A stretch of 32,161 nt of DNA from Pseudomonadota bacterium (GTDB lineage: Bacteria; Pseudomonadota; Alphaproteobacteria; Rhizobiales; Beijerinckiaceae): contig JAEWKH010000162.1 in assembly GCA_023386155.1 (NCBI GenBank), forward strand, positions 1 to 32,161, given 5' to 3'. The notes below the pieces were generated by a model that saw nothing but the letters and a program-made list of their open reading frames with translations, was not told the DNA's origin and did not search any database. Made by a program: the position numbers and the translations under genes. Positions 1 to 7,058 of this stretch are shown here, one piece after another; position 1 is the stretch's first letter, and every line of letters begins with the position of its first letter.

Positions 1-40
1 GGGGGGTGGCACCAAACCTTTGTCAGTGAGGCGCTGTTTC

Positions 41-142
41 CCTCCCCCTTGTGGGGAGGGCCAGGGTGGGGGTGTCGGCGCCACACGCGGATAGGCTATC
101 GCCCACACCCCCACCTCCCCCTCCTCCCCACAAGGGGGAGGA
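41..142. repeat. Long imperfect inverted repeat (interspersed GC-rich palindrome)
   Basis: The left arm starts with CCTCCCCCTTGTGGGGAGG and ends GTGGGGGTGT (about 41-75). The right arm (about 105-142) is its near reverse complement, with a few mismatches in the middle. About 30 bases separate the arms. Each arm tip is itself a small hairpin (CTCCCC/GGGGAG). Such C/G-run palindromes are scattered between genes in many Rhizobiales. No transposase is present, so this looks like a non-coding interspersed repeat or a MITE-like remnant. Confidence 0.75.
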
Positions 143-184
143 GAGCTTTTCGGCCCGCCTGCGAATAATGTTCTCACTTTGTTC

Positions 185-213
185 TTGACAGGCAGAGCAA
201 GCTCAGCTATATC
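185..213 (+). promoter_or_regulatory. Sigma-70-type promoter upstream of the aminotransferase
   Basis: A consensus -35 TTGACA (185-190) is followed by exactly 17 bases and a -10-like TATATC (208-213). This is unusually good for a GC-rich alphaproteobacterium. Transcription would start near 220, which leaves an untranslated leader of about 350 nt before the aminotransferase start codon at 570. It could instead drive a separate small RNA. Confidence 0.55.
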
Positions 214-569
214 GTTGCCTGTCCCCGCCCGGCGAGGGGCGCGCTCGCGAGGCGTCGCAGGATGTCGGGGTGGGGATGCGGTCCTGCCGGACGGTGCACG
301 CAGCCGCCCGGGCAGGAGGCCCTTGGCAGCCTTGTGCGGGACCAAGTTGAAACGCCTAAAAGAACCGCGTGCGAAGGCGCCGTCCGGCTCTTCCATTCTC
401 ATACCAAGCGAGCCGGGCTGCCCGTCGCACCTCCCTCGACCCCGACAGGCTCGCAGCGCAAGCTGCGGGCCCAAGGGTGCTGGGCGCTTCAGAATCCCGG
501 TTCGATCTTCCCCCGCTCCGTGATACGAAGCATCCCGACGCTACGACAACCCACCAGCGAGAGAGCGGC
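214..569 (+). other. Long leader / intergenic region without a convincing gene
   Basis: No ORF here looks coding. An open frame from 262 ends at 571-573 and overlaps the aminotransferase ATG, but its translation is low in hydrophobic residues and rich in Pro, Arg, Ser and Gly, like out-of-frame GC-rich DNA. One local hairpin is visible: TCCTGCC near 291 pairs with GGCAGGA near 313. With the promoter at 185-213 this could be a structured 5' leader or an sRNA gene. I do not recognise a known riboswitch. Confidence 0.4.
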
Positions 570-1724
570 ATGAACCGATTGTTCGCCAACCTGCCCACCA
601 CCGTGTTCGAAGTCATGTCGAGCCTCGCCCGGGAGACCGGGGCGATCAATCTCGGGCAGGGCTTCCCGGACGATCCCGGTCCCGAGGACGTGCGGCGGGC
701 GGCGGCGGACGCGGTGCTCAACGGCTACAACCAGTATCCCTCGATGATGGGCATTCCGGAGCTGCGCTCAGGCATCGCGGCCCATTACAGGCACTGGCAG
801 GGGGTCGATCTCGACGCGAATACCGAGGTGATGGTGACCTCGGGCGCCACGGAGGCCCTCGCGGGCGCGATCCTCGGCATCGTGGAGCCGGGCGACGAGG
901 TGGTTCTGTTCGAGCCCATGTACGACGCCTATCTGCCCCTCGTGCGGCTCGCCGGCGGGGTTCCGAAATTCGTCACCCTGCAGCCGCCGCATTTCCGCCT
1001 GACCGAGGAGGCGCTCGCCAAAGCCTTCTCGCCGAAGACCAAGGCGGTGGTGTTCAACAACCCGCTCAACCCGACGGCCACCGTGTTCTCCAGCGAGGAT
1101 CTCGCGCTGCTGGCGGATTTCTGCCGCCGGTTCGACGCCATCGCGATCTCCGACGAGGTCTGGGAACACGTCGTGTTCGACGGCATCAGGCATCAGCCGG
1201 TGCTGGGGCTGGACGGCATGCGCGAGCGCTCGGTGAAGATCGGCTCGGCGGGCAAGATCTTCAGCCTCACCGGCTGGAAGGTCGGGTTCGTCTGCGCCGC
1301 GCCGCACATCATGAAGGTGCTGGCGAAGTCGCACCAGTTCCTCACCTTCACGACCGCCCCGAACCTGCAGGCCGCGGTGGCCTACGGGCTGGCCAAGGAC
1401 GATGCCTATTTCGAGGACATGCGGAAGAACTTCGCCCGCAGCCGCGACCGCTTCACCGATGGGTTGCGAAGCCTGGGCTTCGACGTGATCCCGAGCCAGG
1501 GCACCTATTTCGTCAACGTCGACATCTCGGCCCTGGGCGAGGCCGACGACGTCGCCTTCTGCCGCCGCCTCGTCCTGGAGCACGGGGTCGCGGCGATCCC
1601 GGTCTCGGCCTTCTATGCGGAGGGCGCGGTGAAGAACGTGGTGCGCTTCTGCTTCGCCAAGAAGGATTCGACCCTCGACGCGGGCCTGGAGCGGCTGGCC
1701 AGCGCGGTCAGGCGGGCGGCCTGA
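570..1724 (+). CDS. PLP-dependent class I/II aminotransferase
   Basis: A fold-type I pyridoxal-phosphate aminotransferase of 384 residues. It has the N-terminal substrate-binding motif AINLGQGFPDDPGP, the GATEAL segment that contacts the cofactor phosphate, the NNPLNPTA region, the SDEVWEHVVF segment (Asp for the pyridine nitrogen), and SAGKIFSLTGWKVGF, whose Lys forms the Schiff base. A near-C-terminal VVRFCFAKKD carries the Arg that binds the substrate carboxylate. The family includes YbdL-type methionine aminotransferases, DapC-like and kynurenine aminotransferases, so the exact amino donor cannot be read from sequence. The open frame extends upstream to 369, but family homology begins at MNRLFANLPTTVFEVM, so ATG 570 is chosen. 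The next gene on the strand is a polyamine-type binding protein 98 bp downstream, and a functional link is possible but unproven. Confidence 0.9.
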   Translation: MNRLFANLPTTVFEVMSSLARETGAINLGQGFPDDPGPEDVRRAAADAVLNGYNQYPSMMGIPELRSGIAAHYRHWQGVDLDANTEVMVTSGATEALAGAILGIVEPGDEVVLFEPMYDAYLPLVRLAGGVPKFVTLQPPHFRLTEEALAKAFSPKTKAVVFNNPLNPTATVFSSEDLALLADFCRRFDAIAISDEVWEHVVFDGIRHQPVLGLDGMRERSVKIGSAGKIFSLTGWKVGFVCAAPHIMKVLAKSHQFLTFTTAPNLQAAVAYGLAKDDAYFEDMRKNFARSRDRFTDGLRSLGFDVIPSQGTYFVNVDISALGEADDVAFCRRLVLEHGVAAIPVSAFYAEGAVKNVVRFCFAKKDSTLDAGLERLASAVRRAA

Positions 1725-1741
1725 ATTCCGTTTGGTCCGTC

Positions 1742-1759
1742 AACAACTTGGACGTTGTT
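1742..1759. promoter_or_regulatory. Inverted repeat before the polyamine-binding protein gene
   Basis: AACAAC, six bases, GTTGTT form a perfect 6-bp dyad (7 of 8 if extended inward) in the 98-bp gap between the aminotransferase stop and the binding-protein start. It is AT-rich against a GC-rich background, so it could be an operator. A short T-rich run follows it, so a weak terminator for the aminotransferase is also possible. Confidence 0.25.
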
Positions 1760-1822
1760 TCTTTGCTCAGAATTTCCTAGCTTGCCCCCGTCGTCACTCT
1801 TACCCCAGGAGTCCCACCCCTG

Positions 1823-2908
1823 ATGATCCGCCTTCTCGCCTCGGTTGCTCTCGGCCTCGGCCTTGTCACCGCCGCCACCGCCCAGGAGCGTGTGGTCAAC
1901 GTCTACAACTGGTCCGACTACGTGGATCCCAAGGCGCTGGACGAGTTCACCAAACAGACCGGCATCAAGGTGGTCTACGACACCTATGACAACAACGAGA
2001 TCGTCGAGACCAAGCTGCTCGCCGGCAAGTCCGGCTACGACATCGTGGTGCCGTCCGGCCCCTTCGTGCAGCGCCTGATCGGCGCCAAGGTGTTCCAGAA
2101 GCTCGACAAGTCGAAGCTGCCGAACCTCGCCAACCAGTGGCCGGAGATCACGAAGAACCTCGCCGTGTTCGATCCGGGCAACGAATATGCCGTGAACTAC
2201 ATGTGGGGCACCACCGGCATCGGCCTCAACGTGAAGAAGGTGAAGGAGATCCTGGGCGACGTGCCGCTCAACACCTGGGATCTGGTGATGAAGCCGGAGA
2301 TCGCGTCGAAGCTGAAGAGCTGCGGCATCTACATGCTCGACAGCCCCGAGGACCTCTTCCCCGGCGTTCTGGCCTATCTCGGCCTCAACCCCGATTCCAA
2401 GCGCAACGAGGACCTGAACAAGGCGGGCGACGCCCTGTTCCGCATCCGGGGCAACATCCAGAAGTTCCACTCCTCCGAATACATCAACGCCCTCGCCAAC
2501 GGCGACATCTGCGTGGCGGTGGGCTATTCGGGCGACATGATCCAGGCCAAGAGCCGCGCCGAGGAAGCCAAGAACGGCGTCGAGATCGGCTACGTCATTC
2601 CCCGCGAGGGCGCCCTGATGTGGTTCGACAGCTTCGTGATCCCGGCGGACGCCAAGAACGTGGCCGAGGCGCACGAGTTCATCAACTTCATGATGAAGCC
2701 CGAAATCGCCGCCATGAACACGAACTACGTGTCCTACGCCTCCGGCAACCTCGGGGCCAAGGAACACGTCAACAAGGAGATCCTCGACAATCCCGGCATC
2801 TATCCGGACGAGGCCACCATGAAGCGCCTGTTCACCAACACGGCCTATGACGAGCGCTCGCAGCGCACCGTCACCCGGCTCTGGACCAAGGTGAAGACCG
2901 GCCGTTAA
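1823..2908 (+). CDS. potF: Polyamine ABC transporter periplasmic binding protein (PotF-like)
   Basis: A periplasmic solute-binding protein of the PotD/PotF family (361 residues) that would deliver putrescine or a related polyamine to an ABC importer. A signal peptide of about 20 residues ends in TAATAQ. The mature protein starts with the family hallmark VVNVYNWSDYVDP and continues with TGIKVVYDTYDNNE, SGYDIVVPSG, NYMWGTTGIGLN and WFDSFVIPADA, all typical of PotF. An AGGAG-type ribosome site lies just before ATG 1823. No permease or ATPase gene follows: the gene is closed by a terminator at 2951-2980, so it is an orphan binding protein that must use a transporter encoded elsewhere. The ligand (putrescine, spermidine or similar) is inferred from the family. 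Confidence 0.9.
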   Translation: MIRLLASVALGLGLVTAATAQERVVNVYNWSDYVDPKALDEFTKQTGIKVVYDTYDNNEIVETKLLAGKSGYDIVVPSGPFVQRLIGAKVFQKLDKSKLPNLANQWPEITKNLAVFDPGNEYAVNYMWGTTGIGLNVKKVKEILGDVPLNTWDLVMKPEIASKLKSCGIYMLDSPEDLFPGVLAYLGLNPDSKRNEDLNKAGDALFRIRGNIQKFHSSEYINALANGDICVAVGYSGDMIQAKSRAEEAKNGVEIGYVIPREGALMWFDSFVIPADAKNVAEAHEFINFMMKPEIAAMNTNYVSYASGNLGAKEHVNKEILDNPGIYPDEATMKRLFTNTAYDERSQRTVTRLWTKVKTGR

Positions 2909-2950
2909 TCCGCCGCTCAGGTTCGTTTGCGCATCCTCGCGATGCCTCCA

Positions 2951-2980
2951 AGCTCCGCCCATGAGGCGGAGCTCTTTATT
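2951..2980 (+). terminator. Rho-independent terminator after potF
   Basis: A perfect 9-bp stem, AGCTCCGCC (2951-2959) with GGCGGAGCT (2965-2973), has a 5-base loop and is followed by the T-rich CTTTATT. It separates the polyamine-binding gene from the SIMPL gene that starts 20 bp further on. Confidence 0.8.
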
Positions 2981-2999
2981 TGGAAAAGGACCTTTCATC

Positions 3000-3722
3000 A
3001 TGCGCCTTGCCGTCGCCGCTGCTCTTGCGGCCCTGAGCCTCGCCGCCCCGGCGCTCGCCCAGACCCCCACGCCGCGCCAGCCGACGATCAGCGTGATGGG
3101 AACCGGCGAGGCGGAGCTGAAGCCGGACTTCGCCCGCATCCACGTGACCGTGGCGACGCAGGCCGAGACCGTGGCCCAGGCCACCGCGGCCAACAACACT
3201 GCGACGGAGCGGGTTCTCGCCCGCATCCAGGGCCTCGGGATCAAGCGGGAGGATATCCGCACCGCCAACTTCCAGGTCTTCCAGACGCCGCAGCAGGTCG
3301 GCCCGGACGGCAAGGAGGTGAAGACCCCGAAATTCTCGGCCAACCACCAGCTCCGGATCACCACCCGCGATCTCGACGGCGTCGGGCGCCTCGCCGGCGA
3401 GATCCTGGCCAGCGGCGACATGACCTTCCAGGCGGTCACCTTCGGCCTCGACAGGCAGGAGGAGGGCGGCGACAAGGCCCGCGAGGCCGCCGTGCGCGAT
3501 GCCCGCCGCCAGGCGGAAGTCTATGCGGCCGCGGCCGGCGTCGCCCTGGGCCGCCTCCTGGAGATCCGGGACGGCTCGGCCCAGCCCTTCGAGCCCCAGC
3601 CCGACATGCGCATGTCCATGGCGATGGCCAAGGGCGCCGAATCGGTCCCGATCGTGCCGCCGGCGACGATCCGCTATACGGCCAATGTCCAGCTCGTCTG
3701 GGAGATGGCCGGTAAGCCCTGA
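3000..3722 (+). CDS. SIMPL-domain (DUF541) periplasmic protein
   Basis: A 240-residue exported protein. The N-terminus is a clear signal peptide (positively charged start, Ala/Leu core, cleavage after APALA). The mature part begins with QPTISVMGTGEAELKPDFAR, the typical opening of SIMPL proteins, and includes NTATERVLARIQGLGIKREDIRT and a C-terminal VPIVPPATIRYTANVQLVWEM strand pattern. SIMPL proteins such as YggE and BP26 are periplasmic or outer-membrane-associated oligomers linked to stress tolerance. The biochemical role is not settled. ATG 3000 is preferred over an in-frame ATG at 2961, because 2961 lies in the loop of the upstream terminator and an AAGGA ribosome site stands just before 3000. 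It is convergent with the chemotaxis gene, with only 19 bp between them. Confidence 0.85.
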   Translation: MRLAVAAALAALSLAAPALAQTPTPRQPTISVMGTGEAELKPDFARIHVTVATQAETVAQATAANNTATERVLARIQGLGIKREDIRTANFQVFQTPQQVGPDGKEVKTPKFSANHQLRITTRDLDGVGRLAGEILASGDMTFQAVTFGLDRQEEGGDKAREAAVRDARRQAEVYAAAAGVALGRLLEIRDGSAQPFEPQPDMRMSMAMAKGAESVPIVPPATIRYTANVQLVWEMAGKP

Positions 3723-3741
3723 GCCCCCGGCCCCCGGGCGG

Positions 3742-5730
3742 TCAGGCCGCCCTGACGCTCTGGAGGAACTGGCCGATCTCGGCACCGAGGCGCTGGGCCT
3801 GCCGCTCCAGGGCGACCGAGAGGTCCGCCACGTTCCGGGCGGCGGCGAGCGACTCGGAGGCGACCCCCTGGGTAGTCTCGATGGCCGAGGTCCCGGCCTG
3901 TGCCTCCGTGGACACCTGAGCCACGGAGCGGGCGATCTCGGACACGGCCGCCGTCTGCTGGCCGACGGTCCCGGCCACAGTGGAGACGACTCCCGCCAGA
4001 TCCTCCACGGAGGCCTGGACGGTGCCGAGCGCCACCAGGGTCTCGCGCGAGGCCGCCTGCACGGCCTCGATCTGCCGGGCGATCTCCTCCGTGGCCTTGG
4101 CGGTCTGGCCGGCGAGGTCCTTCACTTCCGACGCCACCACGGCGAAGCCCTTGCCGGCCTCGCCGGCGCGGGCCGCCTCGATGGTGGCGTTGAGCGCCAG
4201 CAGATTGGTCTGCGCCGCGATGGAGCGGATGAGGTTCGCCACCTCGCCGATCTGGGAGGTCGCAGCCGAGAGCGTCGACATGCTGTCCGAGGCGCCCCGC
4301 GCTTCCGCGACGGCGCGCTCGGAGGCCTGCGCCGAGGCGTTCGTCTGTGCGGCCACCGCCGTGAGGGACGCGTCGAGCTCCTCGGCAGCGCTCGCCACGG
4401 CCGACATGTTGTGCGCCGTGCGGGTGGAAGCGGCGCCGGCGATCTGCGCCTGTTCGGTGACGTGATTGGCCGACCCCTCCAGCTGCCCGGACGCCTTGGC
4501 GAGATCGCCCGTGACCTGCCGGACCTCGGCGAGGATCTGCTCGACGGAGGCGTCGAAGGTCATGATCGCGTTGGAGATCGCATGGGCCCGCTCGGCATCG
4601 ACGGCCGCCATGCCCTCACGCTCCCGCGTCAGCCGTTCGCGCTCAAGGGCATTGTCGCGGAAGACCAGGACCATCCGGGCCATGGCGCCGATCTCGTCGG
4701 TGGCGCCGGTGGACGGGATCTCGCTCGCCGCGTCGCCGTCCGCCAGCCGCTGCATGGCCTGCTGGAGACGGGCCAGGGGCAGGGAGATCGAGCGTCCGAC
4801 AAGAAAGTTGAGGACCAGGCCGAACACCAGCGTGGCGCCCATGGCCCAGAGAATCAGCGTGAAGGTGCGGTGCTGCGAGGCGGTGAGCTGCTCTTCCGTC
4901 TTGTGCGCCTCGGTACGCACCTTGGCCAGCAACTGATCGAGAACCGGCACGAGCAGGTCGAACTGCCCCATCAGCTTCTCGCCCTGGCCGGAGACCTGCT
5001 GCTCCAGCTCGCTCCAGGCATGGAACGCCTCCTGGTACGAGACGCTGGCGGACTCGACCGCCGCCTTGTCCTTCGGATCGACAGGAAGCTGGGCCAGGGC
5101 GCGCGTGAACCGGCCCTGCTCGACCTCGAAGGCGCCCAGAAGGCTCTCTTCGAGCAGGATGCGGGCGCGGGCCTCCTGATTGAACATGCCGAGCATCGCC
5201 GCCCAGAGGCGCCAGGCGATGACCTCGCCGCTGCCCGTCAGGGGGCGCACGAGCTTCTCGAGATTGGCCTCCGTCGTGAGGAGGCGCCCCTGTGCGCCCT
5301 CGTCGGGCTTGCTGCCCACGGCGGCATAAAGCTTGTCGAGGGCCTTGCCCTGGCCGATCAGGGCCGCGGCATGCTGCTTCAGGGCCGCGATTTCCGGCTC
5401 GATCAGGCCGGAACCGGTGGCGTCGCTCATCTCGTCGAGCTGGGCGGCAAGGATCTTGTGCCGGTCGACGAAGGCCTGGCCGTGATGGCTCAGGCGGCTC
5501 GCCGTCCATTCGCCCGCAGTGACCTTCAGGGCATCGGCGCCCCCCCGGAAGCGGTTGGCCTTCTCGGCCAGCGCGGAATAGGTCTGCTGCGCCGAAAGCG
5601 CCTGTTCGACCTCATGGCGGCCTGCCTGAAACACAGCACCGATGACCGCGAAGCCGAGCACCATGACGCCACTCAACGTGGCGACCCGCACCCGAACCGA
5701 CGGCCGCCTCAAACGAGCAAGAGACGACAT
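3742..5730 (-). CDS. Methyl-accepting chemotaxis protein with large periplasmic sensor
   Basis: A transmembrane chemoreceptor of 662 residues. In order: a first membrane helix (about residues 15-37), a mostly helical periplasmic ligand domain of about 240 residues, a second membrane helix (about 290-312), a HAMP linker with the DEIGAMARMVLVFRDN ending, and a cytoplasmic coiled-coil signalling domain. The highly conserved tip IRSIAAQTNLLALNATIEA, followed by ARAGEAGKGFAVVASEV, contacts CheA and CheW. The helical sensor length suits a HBM or 4HB-type module, but the ligand is unknown. No C-terminal NWETF-type pentapeptide for CheR/CheB docking is seen. The reading frame runs to a TTG at 5763, but ATG 5730 (MSSLARLRRP) has AGAGGGA upstream. 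No other chemotaxis genes lie nearby, so this is a stand-alone receptor. Confidence 0.93.
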   Translation of the reverse strand: MSSLARLRRPSVRVRVATLSGVMVLGFAVIGAVFQAGRHEVEQALSAQQTYSALAEKANRFRGGADALKVTAGEWTASRLSHHGQAFVDRHKILAAQLDEMSDATGSGLIEPEIAALKQHAAALIGQGKALDKLYAAVGSKPDEGAQGRLLTTEANLEKLVRPLTGSGEVIAWRLWAAMLGMFNQEARARILLEESLLGAFEVEQGRFTRALAQLPVDPKDKAAVESASVSYQEAFHAWSELEQQVSGQGEKLMGQFDLLVPVLDQLLAKVRTEAHKTEEQLTASQHRTFTLILWAMGATLVFGLVLNFLVGRSISLPLARLQQAMQRLADGDAASEIPSTGATDEIGAMARMVLVFRDNALERERLTREREGMAAVDAERAHAISNAIMTFDASVEQILAEVRQVTGDLAKASGQLEGSANHVTEQAQIAGAASTRTAHNMSAVASAAEELDASLTAVAAQTNASAQASERAVAEARGASDSMSTLSAATSQIGEVANLIRSIAAQTNLLALNATIEAARAGEAGKGFAVVASEVKDLAGQTAKATEEIARQIEAVQAASRETLVALGTVQASVEDLAGVVSTVAGTVGQQTAAVSEIARSVAQVSTEAQAGTSAIETTQGVASESLAAARNVADLSVALERQAQRLGAEIGQFLQSVRAA

Positions 5731-5821
5731 TCCCCCGAATCCCTCTTTAGGACTTTGGGGCAAGATTGGGGCGGAGGCGTTAAAGAGAGATTACGTTAGG
5801 TCAAAATTCCGCCGGGGCGGC

Positions 5822-6280
5822 TCACGCCGCCTTCGGCAGTTCGGTCATGATGGCATAAAGCGCCGTGGCATCCCGCGTGGCGCGCACCCGTTCGATCAAT
5901 CCGGGCTCGCGCAGCACCCGGGCCACCCGGGCCAGGGCCTTCAGGTGATCGGCTCCGGCGCCTTCGGGCGCGAGGAGCAGGAAGAGCACGTCGACCGGCT
6001 GTCCGTCGAGCGCTTCGAAATCGACGGATCTGTCGAGTCGCGCGACAAGGCCGAAGATGCGGGTCAGGCCCGGCAGCTTGCCGTGGGGGATGGCGATGCC
6101 CTCGCCGATCCCCGTCGAGCCGAGGCGCTCGCGCTGCAAGAGGGCCTCGTAGATGGCGGTGTCTGAGAGACCCGTGAGGCGGGCCGCATGGGCGGCCAGT
6201 TCCTGAAGGGCCTGCTTCTTGCCGCTGACGCGCAGGGCGGGCAGAACGGCCTGAGGGTCTAGAAAATCCAGCAAAGGCAT
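5822..6280 (-). CDS. ptsN: Nitrogen-PTS EIIA protein PtsN
   Basis: A 152-residue EIIA-Ntr domain protein, the terminal phosphoacceptor of the nitrogen phosphotransferase chain (EI-Ntr, NPr, EIIA-Ntr). It acts in the cytoplasm as a regulator of K+ transport and carbon/nitrogen balance rather than in sugar uptake. The motif GIAIPHGKLPGL carries the phosphorylatable His. The rest fits the PTS_EIIA type-2 fold (RERLGSTGIGEG, PVDVLFLLLAPEGAGADHLKAL). The length matches the family. It is the last gene of the rpoN-hpf-ptsN set, a conserved alphaproteobacterial and gammaproteobacterial arrangement that ties EIIA-Ntr to sigma-54 biology. The gap to hpf is 84 bp. Confidence 0.93.
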   Translation of the reverse strand: MPLLDFLDPQAVLPALRVSGKKQALQELAAHAARLTGLSDTAIYEALLQRERLGSTGIGEGIAIPHGKLPGLTRIFGLVARLDRSVDFEALDGQPVDVLFLLLAPEGAGADHLKALARVARVLREPGLIERVRATRDATALYAIMTELPKAA

Positions 6281-6364
6281 CGATCACGCTGCATTATGGT
6301 ATGAAGCCTGGAAGGCCTCTCACCGTTCCACGCAAGAACCGGGCCAAGAAGAGGTAGAACCTCG

Positions 6365-6943
6365 TCAAGGCTGTTGGAGCGGCGGATCGACCCATCCGAT
6401 CGCTCCGTCGCCGCGGCGGTATACGACGTTAACGCGGCCGGTGCTAGCGTGGATGAACACAAGAGCGGGAGCCCCGGTGAGATCCAGCTGCATCACAGCG
6501 TCGCTGACGGACAGCTTGTGGAGCGGCCTCGTGGTCTCGGCGATCACCATCGGGTGATAGGCTTCCTCTCCGATCGCCTCGTCGCTGGGGGCTTCCAGGA
6601 CGGAATAGGCCATTTCGAGGCTATTGCCGGCGCGGCCGCCGGCGGAGCCGGAGCGGTCCTTGAGCCGCTGCTTGTAGCGGCGCAGGCGGTTTTCGATGCG
6701 GCCCGCCGTCTGATCGAAGCTGGCATAGGCATCCTGGGCGGCCCCGGAGGCTTCCAGGGTCATGCCCGAGGTCAGGTGAAGCACGCAGTCGGTCCGGTAG
6801 CCGGTGCCGTCGCGGGTGACGGTGACATGGCCGGAATAGCCGCCGTCGAAATATTTCGACAGCGCGCCGGCCACCCGCTCCTGGACTTGGGACCTAAGGG
6901 CTTCGCCTATATCGAGATTCTTTCCCGACACCCTCAATGCCAT
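6365..6943 (-). CDS. hpf: Long-form ribosome hibernation promoting factor
   Basis: A 192-residue long HPF. The N-terminal S30AE/YfiA domain (about 1-110: ALRVSGKNLDIGEALRSQV, RIENRLRRYKQRL) binds the decoding centre of idle 70S ribosomes. A linker leads to the C-terminal dimerisation domain (about 130-190: HPMVIAETTRPLHKLSVSDA, GRVNVVYRRGDGAIGWVDP), which pairs ribosomes into 100S particles. An excellent AGGAGGAGG ribosome site precedes ATG 6943. It sits directly downstream of rpoN (115-bp gap), the usual place for this gene in proteobacteria. Co-transcription with rpoN and ptsN is likely. Confidence 0.95.
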   Translation of the reverse strand: MALRVSGKNLDIGEALRSQVQERVAGALSKYFDGGYSGHVTVTRDGTGYRTDCVLHLTSGMTLEASGAAQDAYASFDQTAGRIENRLRRYKQRLKDRSGSAGGRAGNSLEMAYSVLEAPSDEAIGEEAYHPMVIAETTRPLHKLSVSDAVMQLDLTGAPALVFIHASTGRVNVVYRRGDGAIGWVDPPLQQP

Positions 6944-7058
6944 GGCGTTTTCCTCCTCCTGCGCCGTCGCTTCGCCGCGATCCTTCGTGGGCGCTTGAAG
7001 ACGATGATGACCCGAATGGAGGCCAATGCAAGCCTTGAAATGGCACCGATCCGACAGG

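Noticed and set aside
369..569. Upstream in-frame extension of the aminotransferase
   Set aside because: The extra 67 residues are Arg/Ala/Ser-rich with no family match, while the conserved N-terminus begins at ATG 570.
1613..3475. 620-codon minus-strand ORF over the polyamine-binding and SIMPL genes
   Set aside because: It is antisense to two well-supported genes and spans their terminator. It shows no protein-like motifs.
3499..5799. 766-codon plus-strand ORF opposite the chemoreceptor
   Set aside because: It is antisense to a complete methyl-accepting chemotaxis protein with all domains. The translation is low-complexity Gly/Arg/Leu/His typical of the opposite strand of GC-rich genes.
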